Shown in pieces: positions 44,749-52,465 of a DNA stretch of 64,000 nt. How positions within the stretch are numbered: position 1 is the stretch's first letter; each line of letters begins with the position of its first letter. Made by a program: the position numbers and the translations under genes. The notes under the pieces were generated by a model. That model had not been told where the DNA came from, did not search any database, and saw only the letters and a program-made list of their open reading frames with translations. The stretch comes from Terripilifer ovatus (GTDB lineage Bacteria; Pseudomonadota; Alphaproteobacteria; Rhizobiales; Beijerinckiaceae): positions 332,761 through 396,760 of the forward strand of contig JARHVB010000014.1 of NCBI GenBank assembly GCA_029222685.1, given 5' to 3'.

Positions 44749-45506
44749 AACGTCTCGAGCTGGCGCAGGCCGTCCCAGATCAGCTTGACACCGACGCAGA
44801 AGGTCAAGGTCTGGATGAGTTTATAGAAGCCTTCCGCAGGCACCTTCCTCACGATCCATACGCCGGCCATGGTAGCGGCAATAGCCAGAGGAAACAGGAC
44901 CGCCGAAGTTGCCAGGTTGGCGGCCGAAACCTGGCCTAGGTAAATGAATGCGGGGAATTTAATGTAATTGATCACGGCGAAGAAAATCGCCGACGTGCCG
45001 GCATAGACGCGCGGCGGCAGTTTCTGCGGCAGCATGACGACCTGATAGGGCGGCCCTCCCGCATTGGCGATGAAACTGGTGAAACCGCAGATCGTCGACC
45101 AGACCGAAGCCTTGATGAAAGGCGGCTTGACCGGCACCACGCTCACGCGCCTTTTCCGAAGCATCTGATCCAGGACGAAGACCACGCCGATCAGCCCGAC
45201 CATGACGAGGACAACACCGCCTGGAACCCGCGCGGCGGTGAAATAGCCGATCAACATGCCGAGCATGCCGCCGGGAAACATCAGCTTCAGATGCGGCCTG
45301 GAAACATCGTGGCGGAACGCCCAGACGCCGACGATGTCCTGCACCATCAGGATCGGCAGCAGGATCGCGGCAGCCTGCAACGGCGGCATCACCAGCGCTA
45401 CCAGCGGCAAAGCGAGCATGCCGATGCCGGAGAAACCGCCCTTGCCCATGCCGAGCAGGATGGTGCCGGGAATCGCCGCAGCGTAGAAATGCCAATCCGT
45501 AATCAT
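44745..45506 (-). CDS. TauE/SafE family sulfite exporter-like permease
   Basis: 253 residues, eight hydrophobic segments in two repeats, the family's usual size. Conserved glycine-rich entries are ILLGMGKGGFSGIGMLALPL in helix 1 and GFTSFIANAGGPPYQVVML at the start of the second half. The family exports sulfite, sulfoacetate or related anions. No sulfur gene lies nearby, so the substrate is open. Its stop overlaps the convergent TPR gene. Confidence 0.9.
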   Translation of the reverse strand: MITDWHFYAAAIPGTILLGMGKGGFSGIGMLALPLVALVMPPLQAAAILLPILMVQDIVGVWAFRHDVSRPHLKLMFPGGMLGMLIGYFTAARVPGGVVLVMVGLIGVVFVLDQMLRKRRVSVVPVKPPFIKASVWSTICGFTSFIANAGGPPYQVVMLPQKLPPRVYAGTSAIFFAVINYIKFPAFIYLGQVSAANLATSAVLFPLAIAATMAGVWIVRKVPAEGFYKLIQTLTFCVGVKLIWDGLRQLETF

Positions 45507-45545
45507 CTTGCGGTGATCATCTCGCGCAGGCGTCCGGCATAATCG

Positions 45546-47198
45546 TCATGATCTATGACGCACGAGTTCCGGCGGCACCGGCCTGGCGAAAGCGAAGAAT
45601 TTCGACAGAATGAAATTCAGGATAGCGGCCGCACCGGAGCCCGCCACCATGCCGGCCGCGATCGACAGACGATCCGTGTCCTGGGCAATCCCCTGATAGG
45701 CCAAAGCCGCGAGCACGCCGCAGAAGATCGCATAATTGAAGACGGAAGTAACAGCACTGGCGAGCCCATAGCGCGCGAATTCGCCGATCACGCGCGGGTC
45801 TTTCGAGCGGAATGTCCAGGTGCGGTTGAGGAACCATGTCGCAACGACGGCGACGATGATCGCCGGTACGCGCGCCACATAGCCGGAAATTCCGAACGCA
45901 CCGGCAAAGATCAAGGTCAGACCGGTATCGACGACAAATCCCGCGGCACCGACCAGAGAGAAAACGCCGATCTGCTGCATCAGCGGCGAGCGCCGGGCCC
46001 ACCTGCCGCGCCAGTCGAATTGTTCGTCACGCACGGCGCTGCGTGCGATGAGAGACATGAACGCGATCATGGTCAGAACGCCGAGGGGGATGAATGTCAC
46101 TTCGGCAATGTTGCGTGCGACGATGGGAATGATCCAGACCAGTGCCAGGAGCGACTTCTCCCAGGGCCGGAAGCCTTTCTCGACGCCATGGGCGACGACG
46201 AAAGCGAGCGCCGGTCCCAAGAGCATCATGTCGTAATCGAGCGCATAGGGTGTGGAGAGCAGCGCGCCCGTCATCAATGCGGCAGCCGCAAGCCTGCGGT
46301 CGGCGCGGCCGTACCAGAGCACGGCAACCAGAACGGCACAGAGAGCCGTCGAGACAAATTGAAAGCCGTAAGCCAGCGGAATCGAGCCGCCGAGCATGCG
46401 GACGGCAGCAAAGACCGTCTGAATTTTGTGCCAGCCGGTGACACCCTGTTCGGAGATCACCTCGCGCGAAAAGGTCATCATCGCGAAGAAGCCGCGCCAG
46501 GTCTCGGCGCCGAACGCCCACCATGTGCCCAGGGTCATGGCCGCAATGGTCACGCCGGCGGCCAGCGCCGTGCGCCAGTAGCCGCCGGCGACAAGCGCCA
46601 CCGGGATGAGAATGCCGAATTGGGGCTTATAGGCGAGAAGCCCGAACAGGACGCCGGCGAGCAACGGCCGCTGCTTCAGCGCCAGCAAGCCGAACGCCAT
46701 CAGGCCGGCGGTGAGAAAGCCATTATGGCCATGGCCGATGTTGACGAATACGGCCGGAAAGGCCGCCGCCACGAGCAGGCCGTCGCGAAACGGCGCGATC
46801 GAGCGCACCGCCGCGAGATATATCGGCAAGGTCGCGGCCTGCCACAGGATCAGCGACAGAGCATAGGGAAACAGGGCGAAGAATCCGGCAACGACAAGAA
46901 AATAGGGCGGATAGCCCCAATGGAAGAAGCCGGAGGTCTGGCTGAAATACTCGCGCTGGCGCTTGTCGTGGGCAACATTGTCGAACGGCTTTTCCGGATG
47001 GCCTTCCAGCACGAAGCGGCCGGCGGTCCAGACCTGCGAATAATCCGTGCCCAGCGGCCGGTCGAAGCGGTCGACCCTGCCGTTCGAAGTCGCGAACAGA
47101 AAGACCGTCGCGATGGCGTAAAAAGCCAGCAATATGATCGCAATCATGCGCACCCGTTCACGGGTCAGCCAATCGCCAGTGCGCAGCTTTTCGATCAT
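45546..47198 (-). CDS. GT87 (DUF2029) mannosyltransferase-like protein fused to GtrA domain
   Basis: 550 residues in one frame. Residues about 15-395 look like a GT87/DUF2029 membrane glycosyltransferase, with the luminal acidic residue in TDYSQVWTAGRFVLEG and LLAYKPQFGILIP in the middle. Residues about 406-545 are a four-helix GtrA domain (QQIGVFSLVGAAGFVVDTGL, then TWFLNRTWTFRSKDP and ILNFILSKFFAFARP). GT87 uses polyprenyl-phosphate sugars; GtrA proteins are linked to flipping such lipid-linked sugars. The fusion would join donor flipping and transfer. It lies 40 bases upstream of TauE on the same strand. Confidence 0.82.
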   Translation of the reverse strand: MIEKLRTGDWLTRERVRMIAIILLAFYAIATVFLFATSNGRVDRFDRPLGTDYSQVWTAGRFVLEGHPEKPFDNVAHDKRQREYFSQTSGFFHWGYPPYFLVVAGFFALFPYALSLILWQAATLPIYLAAVRSIAPFRDGLLVAAAFPAVFVNIGHGHNGFLTAGLMAFGLLALKQRPLLAGVLFGLLAYKPQFGILIPVALVAGGYWRTALAAGVTIAAMTLGTWWAFGAETWRGFFAMMTFSREVISEQGVTGWHKIQTVFAAVRMLGGSIPLAYGFQFVSTALCAVLVAVLWYGRADRRLAAAALMTGALLSTPYALDYDMMLLGPALAFVVAHGVEKGFRPWEKSLLALVWIIPIVARNIAEVTFIPLGVLTMIAFMSLIARSAVRDEQFDWRGRWARRSPLMQQIGVFSLVGAAGFVVDTGLTLIFAGAFGISGYVARVPAIIVAVVATWFLNRTWTFRSKDPRVIGEFARYGLASAVTSVFNYAIFCGVLAALAYQGIAQDTDRLSIAAGMVAGSGAAAILNFILSKFFAFARPVPPELVRHRS

Positions 47199-47375
47199 CG
47201 GTTCGTTCCGGCCGCCGCGGGGACAGCGGGCGACCGACCCTGCGTCCTTACGGCTAATATTTGGTTGACGGGGCCGCCTGCGGAAAACACAGTCTCAGGA
47301 ATTCGGTCACAAGAATTCGGCTATATACCGGCAGGCGGCCGGTCAAGCATCGATCTGAGAAACAGGGAGAAAACC

Positions 47376-49277
47376 ATGGCGAGCGGCTATGGCGACGTTT
47401 ATTCGCAGTGGAAGGCCGACCCTGAGGCATTCTGGGCCGACGCTGCCCGCGAGATCGACTGGATCAAGCCTCCGTCGCAGATCTTCGACACCAGCGCCGG
47501 CGTTTACGGGCACTGGTTTCCGGATGCGACCTGCAACACCTGCTACAACGCGCTCGACCGGCATGTCGAGCGCGGCCGCGCCGACCAGACGGCGCTGATC
47601 TACGACAGCCCGGTGACGGGCACGCAGCGCAAATTCACCTATCTCGAATTGCGCGACGAGGTGGCGACCCTGGCCGCCGTGCTGCATGAATATGGCGTCG
47701 GCAAGGGCGATCGCGTCATTCTTTACATGCCGATGGTTGCCGAAGCGGTCATCGCCATGCTTGCCTGCGCCCGCATCGGCGCAGTGCACTCGGTGGTCTT
47801 CGGCGGCTTTGCCGCCAAGGAACTCGCCACCCGCATCGACGACGCCAAGCCGAAAGTTATCCTTACGGCCTCCTGCGGCATCGAGCCCGGACGCATTGTC
47901 AAATACAAGCCCCTGCTCGACGGCGCGATCGAACTGGCAACGTGGAAACCGCAGACCGTCATCCTGCTGCAGCGCCCGCAGGAGCAGGCTGAGATGATCG
48001 CCGGGCGCGACTATGACTGGGTGGAACTGACCGATGCCGCGAAGGCTGCCGGCGATATGGCCGATTGCGTAGAAGTGGCGGCAACCGATCCGCTCTATAT
48101 TCTCTATACCTCCGGCACAACCGGTGTTCCCAAAGGCGTGGTGCGCGACAACGGCGGCCATATGGTCGCGCTGCAATGGTCAATGAAAAACCTGTACGGT
48201 GTCGAGCCGGGCGAAGTCTTCTGGGCGGCATCCGATGTCGGCTGGGTCGTCGGCCACAGCTATATCGTCTATGGGCCGCTGCTCTACGGTGCGACGGCGA
48301 TTTGCTTTGAAGGCAAGCCGATCGGCACGCCCGATGCCGGAACCTATTGGCGCATCATCGCCGAACACAATGTGGCGGCCATGTTCACCGCGCCGACGGC
48401 CTTCCGCGCCATCAGGAAGGAAGATCCCGACGCACTGTTGCTGAAGAAGTACAAGCTGTCGAAATTCCGCACCCTGTTCCTCGCCGGCGAGCGAGCCGAT
48501 CCGGCAACGCTCGAATGGGCGGAGAAGACGCTCGGTGTTCCCATTATCGATCACTGGTGGCAGACGGAAACCGGCTGGCCGATCATCGCCAATCCGGTCG
48601 GCCTCGGCCTGTTGCCGGTCAAGCACGGTTCGCCGACCGTGCCGCTGCCCGGCTGGGATGTGCGCGTTGTCGATGAGGCGTCAAAGCCCGTGGCCGATGG
48701 AGCCATGGGCTCGATCGTCATCAAGCTGCCGCTGCCACCGGGCGCGCTGCCGACCTTGTGGCAGGACGATGAACGCATGCGCGAAAGCTATCTCAGCGAA
48801 TATCCAGGCTTCTACAAAACCGCCGACGCCGGCTATCGCGACAGCGACGGCTATTTCTACATCATGGGCCGCACCGACGATATCATCAATGTGGCCGGCC
48901 ACAGGCTCTCAACGGGCGGCATGGAGGAAGTGCTGGCGTCCCATCCCGATGTCGCTGAATGCGCCGTCATCGGCGCGAAAGACGAATTGAAGGGCGAGGC
49001 GCCGCTCGGCTTCATCGTGCTCAAGGCCGGCATCAATCGGGAACCCGCGGTGATCGAACGGGAGGTCGTCGCTCTGGTGCGCGACAAGATCGGCCCGGTT
49101 GCTTCCTTCAAGACCGCCGTGACCGTCGACCGCCTGCCGAAGACGCGCTCAGGCAAGATCCTGCGCGGCACGATGAAGAAGATCGCCGACCAGGATCCAT
49201 GGACCATGCCGGCGACCATCGACGATCCGGCGATTTTCGGCGAGATCGAAGGCGCGCTGAAGAGGAAGGGGATGTAG
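47376..49277 (+). CDS. prpE: Propionyl-CoA synthetase
   Basis: 633 residues from the ATG at 47376, with CAGGGAGA before it. The N-terminus SQWKADPEAFWADAAREIDW and CNTCYNALDRHVERG matches PrpE. The AMP loop is YTSGTTGVPKGVVRDNGGH, the adenine region WWQTETGWPI, and the late catalytic Lys lies in RLPKTRSGKILRGTMKK. It turns propionate, and probably acetate, into acyl-CoA. Acetyl-CoA synthetase is close in sequence, but the N-terminal cysteines and GGHMVALQW favour PrpE. It is alone and ends with a hairpin. Confidence 0.9.
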   Translation: MASGYGDVYSQWKADPEAFWADAAREIDWIKPPSQIFDTSAGVYGHWFPDATCNTCYNALDRHVERGRADQTALIYDSPVTGTQRKFTYLELRDEVATLAAVLHEYGVGKGDRVILYMPMVAEAVIAMLACARIGAVHSVVFGGFAAKELATRIDDAKPKVILTASCGIEPGRIVKYKPLLDGAIELATWKPQTVILLQRPQEQAEMIAGRDYDWVELTDAAKAAGDMADCVEVAATDPLYILYTSGTTGVPKGVVRDNGGHMVALQWSMKNLYGVEPGEVFWAASDVGWVVGHSYIVYGPLLYGATAICFEGKPIGTPDAGTYWRIIAEHNVAAMFTAPTAFRAIRKEDPDALLLKKYKLSKFRTLFLAGERADPATLEWAEKTLGVPIIDHWWQTETGWPIIANPVGLGLLPVKHGSPTVPLPGWDVRVVDEASKPVADGAMGSIVIKLPLPPGALPTLWQDDERMRESYLSEYPGFYKTADAGYRDSDGYFYIMGRTDDIINVAGHRLSTGGMEEVLASHPDVAECAVIGAKDELKGEAPLGFIVLKAGINREPAVIEREVVALVRDKIGPVASFKTAVTVDRLPKTRSGKILRGTMKKIADQDPWTMPATIDDPAIFGEIEGALKRKGM

Positions 49278-49283
49278 GCAAGA

Positions 49284-49318
49284 GCTCTCCTTTCGCCCGC
49301 TTGCGGGAGAAGGAAGAG
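49284..49318. terminator. Bidirectional hairpin after prpE
   Basis: CTCTCCTTTCGCCCGC pairs with GCGGGAGAAGGAAGAG at about 13 of 16 positions around a TT loop. It lies between the prpE stop and the convergent flavin reductase gene stop, and probably ends both transcripts. Similar words occur at 52433-52463. Confidence 0.6.
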
Positions 49319-49323
49319 CGAGG

Positions 49324-49953
49324 CTAACCGCCCGCAGCCGCATTGCCTGCGCCAGCGGGGCGCTTCATCGAGAAGAAGCTTTCGATCGCCGTGTAATCCA
49401 TATAGCCGCAGCGTGCGATCGGCTTCATACGCAGCACGTCGATGCGCCCGTCGGCAATGTAATCGTCGGCGACGTGAATGCAGACGACCTGACCCATCAC
49501 CAGCCAGCGATCGGTCGCCTTGCCTTCGATGTCGGTGAGCTGAATGATCTGCGTGACCTTGCATTCGAGCGCGCAAGGCGAGGCCGCGACCCGCGGCGGC
49601 CGCACGAATTGCGAAGGCGCGGTTTCAAGTCCGGCATGGCCGAATTCGCTCTCGCCGCGCGGCAAAGGCGCGGAGGAGGCGTTCATTTCGTCCCGCAGAT
49701 CATAGGTCGCCATGTTCCAGACGAATTCGCCGCTGTCGGCGGCGAAGGTCTTGCTGTCCTTCTCCCCATCGCTGCAAAAGCCGACGATTGGCGGGGCGTC
49801 GCTAAAGGCGTTGAAGAACGAATAGGGCGCGAGATTGACCTGGCCTGCCCGGTTCATGGACGAAATCCAGCCGACCGGACGCGGCGCAATCATCGCCTTG
49901 AACGGATCGTGCGGAAGCAATGTGCGGTCGCGCTTGTGCGGCTCGAAGAACAT
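49324..49953 (-). CDS. Flavin reductase-like (DIM6/NTAB) FMN-binding protein
   Basis: 209 residues. The split-barrel FMN fold is recognised by FKAMIAPRPVGWISSMNRAG (about 18-37), VNLAPYSFFNAFSDAPPIVG and VWNMATYDLRDEMNASSAP. Members reduce flavins for monooxygenases or act as small oxidoreductases. It lies 15 bases after the nitroreductase stop on the same strand, so both are probably one operon. No monooxygenase is next to it. Confidence 0.88.
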   Translation of the reverse strand: MFFEPHKRDRTLLPHDPFKAMIAPRPVGWISSMNRAGQVNLAPYSFFNAFSDAPPIVGFCSDGEKDSKTFAADSGEFVWNMATYDLRDEMNASSAPLPRGESEFGHAGLETAPSQFVRPPRVAASPCALECKVTQIIQLTDIEGKATDRWLVMGQVVCIHVADDYIADGRIDVLRMKPIARCGYMDYTAIESFFSMKRPAGAGNAAAGG

Positions 49954-49968
49954 GGACGACGGCTCCGG

Positions 49969-50532
49969 TCAGAAACGGGTGACGATATCGGCGAGCGCCG
50001 GGCGCGGCCGATCCTCCGGCGCGCCCTTGCTGCCGCCGATGTGAATAAATCCGGCAAATTTCTCGCCCGGCTTGAGGCCAAGCGCGCTCGCGGCGGCCGC
50101 GTCGTACGAATACCATTGCGTCAGCCATGAGGTCGCAAAGCCCATCGCGTTGGCGGCGATGGTGAGGTTCATGCAGACGGCGCCGACCGACAGCACCTGC
50201 TCCCATTCGGGGATCTTGCCGTGGGCGACCGGCCGCGACACCACGCCGACAACCACCGGCGCGTGCAGGAAGCGCTTGCGCTCGATCTCACGGCGGCTTT
50301 CGTCGGCGCCCGGATTGGCGGCATCGAAGGATTTGAGAATGATGTCGCCGGCGCGGGCCCGGCCCTCGCCTTCAAAAACGATGAACCGCCAGGGCGCCAG
50401 CTTGCCATGGTCGGGAACGCGAGCGGCAAGCGCCAGCATGGTTTCCAGTTCAGCGGCGTCGGGGCCCGGCCCGGTCATCGCCAGTGGCGGCACCGAGCGG
50501 CGGCTTTTCAACATATCGATGGTTGTGTTCAT
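49969..50532 (-). CDS. Nitroreductase family protein (YdjA-like)
   Basis: 187 residues, the short nitroreductase type. FMN-phosphate residues lie in LKSRRSVPPLAM (about 9-20), with ARVPDHGKLAPWRFIVFEGE and EQVLSVGAVCMNLTIAANAM in the middle. The YdjA-type proteins reduce nitro compounds or serve unknown redox tasks with NAD(P)H. It is the first gene of a pair with the flavin reductase-like gene. Confidence 0.88.
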   Translation of the reverse strand: MNTTIDMLKSRRSVPPLAMTGPGPDAAELETMLALAARVPDHGKLAPWRFIVFEGEGRARAGDIILKSFDAANPGADESRREIERKRFLHAPVVVGVVSRPVAHGKIPEWEQVLSVGAVCMNLTIAANAMGFATSWLTQWYSYDAAAASALGLKPGEKFAGFIHIGGSKGAPEDRPRPALADIVTRF

Positions 50533-50736
50533 GACTGCATCCGATGGCAGATATCTGCAGGCCTTCTACAGGAAGCGCAGGCAGCCAGAAAGGGAGGAAA
50601 ATTCCGCGAATCCACGCCAGTCCAAGGTCATGGGCTGCGGAACACACACCATGCCATGGCCCGGCCGCAATTTCGCGCAAGTTGACGGCCTGAGCCGTTT
50701 GGGCGATGTCCGGACGGATTTTCCCGGGACTTCCCA

Positions 50737-51708
50737 ATGAAACGACCGATCCTTGCCCTGGCGGCGGCTTTGCTTTTCGTGGCTCCCGCAGGTGCGCAGC
50801 CCGTGCCGGCGGCGCCGCCGACCGCGACCGCTCCGGCCACGACCACGCCGGGCGGAGCGGCTCCCGCCGTCACCACGCCCGCATCGGGCGCGTCCCTGAC
50901 CTTGTCGGCGACGTTTACGGGCGATAATCAGCGTATCCCTGCCGGCGTCATCTGGCGGGTGTTCCGCGAACGCGCCGACGACAACGGCAGCCGGCCCGAA
51001 CAGGCCAGTTCAAGCGATGCCAATCCGACGTTCAACCTGGCAAATGGCGATTATATCGTGCATGCCGCCTACGGCCTCGCCAGCGCCACGCGCCGCGTAT
51101 CGATCAACGGCCGCAATGTCACCGAGCGTATTCCCATCAGCGCCGGCGCCATGCGCATCGTCGGCATGCTCGGCGACAACCGCATTCCGCCGGAGCGTCT
51201 GACGCTCTCCGTCTACGTTCCCGACGGCGGCAATCCGCAGGCGAAACTCGTCGCCCGCGACGTCAAGCCGGGTCAGACCGTCCGCCTGCCGGAGGGCACC
51301 TATCATATCGTCTCGACCTATCTCGACGCTTCCGGGCCGAGCGTGCCGTCGCCTGCTGCCGCGCCGGGATCGATTTCAGCGGCGCCCGCGAACGCCACCA
51401 ATTCGGTGGTGGAAGCCGATGTGCGCATTCAGGCGGGCAAAGTCACCGTCACCACGCTGAAGCATCGCGCGGCCCTCATCACCCTCAAACTGGTGAATGC
51501 GCCGGGCGGCGAAGCGCTGGCCAACACCAGTTTCACGGTGCTGACGCCGGGCGGCGACGTGCTGCGGGAAATGATCGGCGCCTTCCCCTCGCTGGTTCTC
51601 GCCGAGGGCGAATATGCAGCCATCGCGCGGCGCGACGGCAAGACCTACCAGGGCACGTTCGCCGTGAAAGCCGCGCGCGACCGGGACGTGGAAGTTTTGG
51701 CAAAATAG
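50737..51708 (+). CDS. Secreted protein of unknown function
   Basis: 323 residues. A clear signal peptide (MKRPILALAAALLFVAPAGAQ, cut near residue 20) is followed by a Pro/Ala/Thr-rich linker (about 22-52). The rest is predicted as beta strands in three similar lobes, each opening with words such as IPAGVIWRVF, PPERLTLSVY and ALITLKLVN, and including repeated patterns NGDYIVHAAYG, EGTYHIVSTYL and EGEYAAIARRD. The lobes look like carboxypeptidase-regulatory or PEGA-like modules. Function is unknown. The next gene on the strand is the RAM protein. Confidence 0.75.
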   Translation: MKRPILALAAALLFVAPAGAQPVPAAPPTATAPATTTPGGAAPAVTTPASGASLTLSATFTGDNQRIPAGVIWRVFRERADDNGSRPEQASSSDANPTFNLANGDYIVHAAYGLASATRRVSINGRNVTERIPISAGAMRIVGMLGDNRIPPERLTLSVYVPDGGNPQAKLVARDVKPGQTVRLPEGTYHIVSTYLDASGPSVPSPAAAPGSISAAPANATNSVVEADVRIQAGKVTVTTLKHRAALITLKLVNAPGGEALANTSFTVLTPGGDVLREMIGAFPSLVLAEGEYAAIARRDGKTYQGTFAVKAARDRDVEVLAK

Positions 51709-51752
51709 GCTATTCAGGCGCATCTACTGAATTGCGCCGTTGGGAGATTTGG

Positions 51753-51989
51753 ATGCAGACCTTTTTCGTCGAGATCAAATGCGCGCTGGGCAAGACCTAT
51801 GCGGTTGCAAGCGCCCTGGCCGAGGCCGAGATCGCATCGGAAATCTATTCGATCGCCGGCAACTACGACATCCTCGCCAAATTCTACGTGGAAAAGGATG
51901 TCGATATCGGCCATTTCGTCGGCGAGAAAGTGCAGCCGATCGCCGGCATCGTCGACACAAGGACCATCATCACCTTCAAGGCATTCTGA
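51753..51989 (+). CDS. Stand-alone Lrp/AsnC ligand-binding (RAM) domain protein
   Basis: 78 residues from the ATG at 51753 with GGGAGA upstream. It contains only the RAM fold: FFVEIKCALGKTYAVASALA, SIAGNYDILAKFYVEKD and a final TRTIITFKAF strand. The DNA-binding helix-turn-helix is missing. Such proteins form oligomers that bind amino acids or tune full Lrp proteins, or act with enzymes. It lies 20 bases upstream of the Ivy gene. Confidence 0.88.
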   Translation: MQTFFVEIKCALGKTYAVASALAEAEIASEIYSIAGNYDILAKFYVEKDVDIGHFVGEKVQPIAGIVDTRTIITFKAF

Positions 51990-52009
51990 AGTCGCGGCCG
52001 GGGCCGATC

Positions 52010-52423
52010 ATGCGAAACCGTTTCAAGCAACTGTCGGTGCTGGGCCTGGTCAGCGCGCTGATGTGCGGAAGCGCCTTCGCCGCGGATGAATATCTGTTCG
52101 ACACGCTGAAAAAGCCGGCCTACCGCAAGGTCTGGAACGCGATGCTGGCCAGGGAAAAGAATATTCCGCCCTGGATCATCAGCTTCAGCAACACCTACAA
52201 TGGTGTCGCGTCACCGGTGCAAAACGTGACCGTCGGCGGCAAGACCTACCTGTCAGGCTATGTCTGCAAGCCACACGATTGCGCCGACAATGCCCTGGCG
52301 GTGCTGTTCGATAACAACGGCGCCAGCGTCTCCGGCGTTGTGAAACAGGGCGGAAAGCTGCGCTATCTCGGCGCGCCGGACGCGGCCATCAAGGCCGCGC
52401 TCGACGACGCTGTTGGAAAATAG
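52010..52423 (+). CDS. ivy: Ivy-family lysozyme inhibitor
   Basis: 137 residues. A signal peptide (about 1-24, ending SAFA) sends it to the periplasm. The loop CKPHDC (86-91), in which a disulfide holds a His that enters the lysozyme active site, is the Ivy hallmark; the fold around it (TYLSGYV before, ALAVLFDNNG after) also fits. It protects peptidoglycan from C-type lysozyme or controls lytic enzymes. It lies just after the RAM protein and shares a bidirectional terminator with thrS. Host-contact role is inference. Confidence 0.88.
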   Translation: MRNRFKQLSVLGLVSALMCGSAFAADEYLFDTLKKPAYRKVWNAMLAREKNIPPWIISFSNTYNGVASPVQNVTVGGKTYLSGYVCKPHDCADNALAVLFDNNGASVSGVVKQGGKLRYLGAPDAAIKAALDDAVGK

Positions 52424-52432
52424 ACCGCTTCT

Positions 52433-52463
52433 CCTTCTCCCGTTTACGTCCTTGCGGGAGAAG
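52433..52463. terminator. Bidirectional hairpin between ivy and thrS
   Basis: CCTTCTCCCG (52433-52442) pairs with CGGGAGAAGG-like bases at 52454-52463 around an 11-base loop. It separates convergent genes, which favours a two-way terminator. It belongs to the same repeat type as 49284-49318. Confidence 0.6.
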
Positions 52464-52465
52464 GC

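Noticed and set aside
45555..47375. Long open frame upstream of and in phase with prpE
   Set aside because: It is antisense to the GT87-GtrA gene, is rich in Arg, Gln and Asp without domains, and the PrpE family start is at 47376 with a ribosome site.
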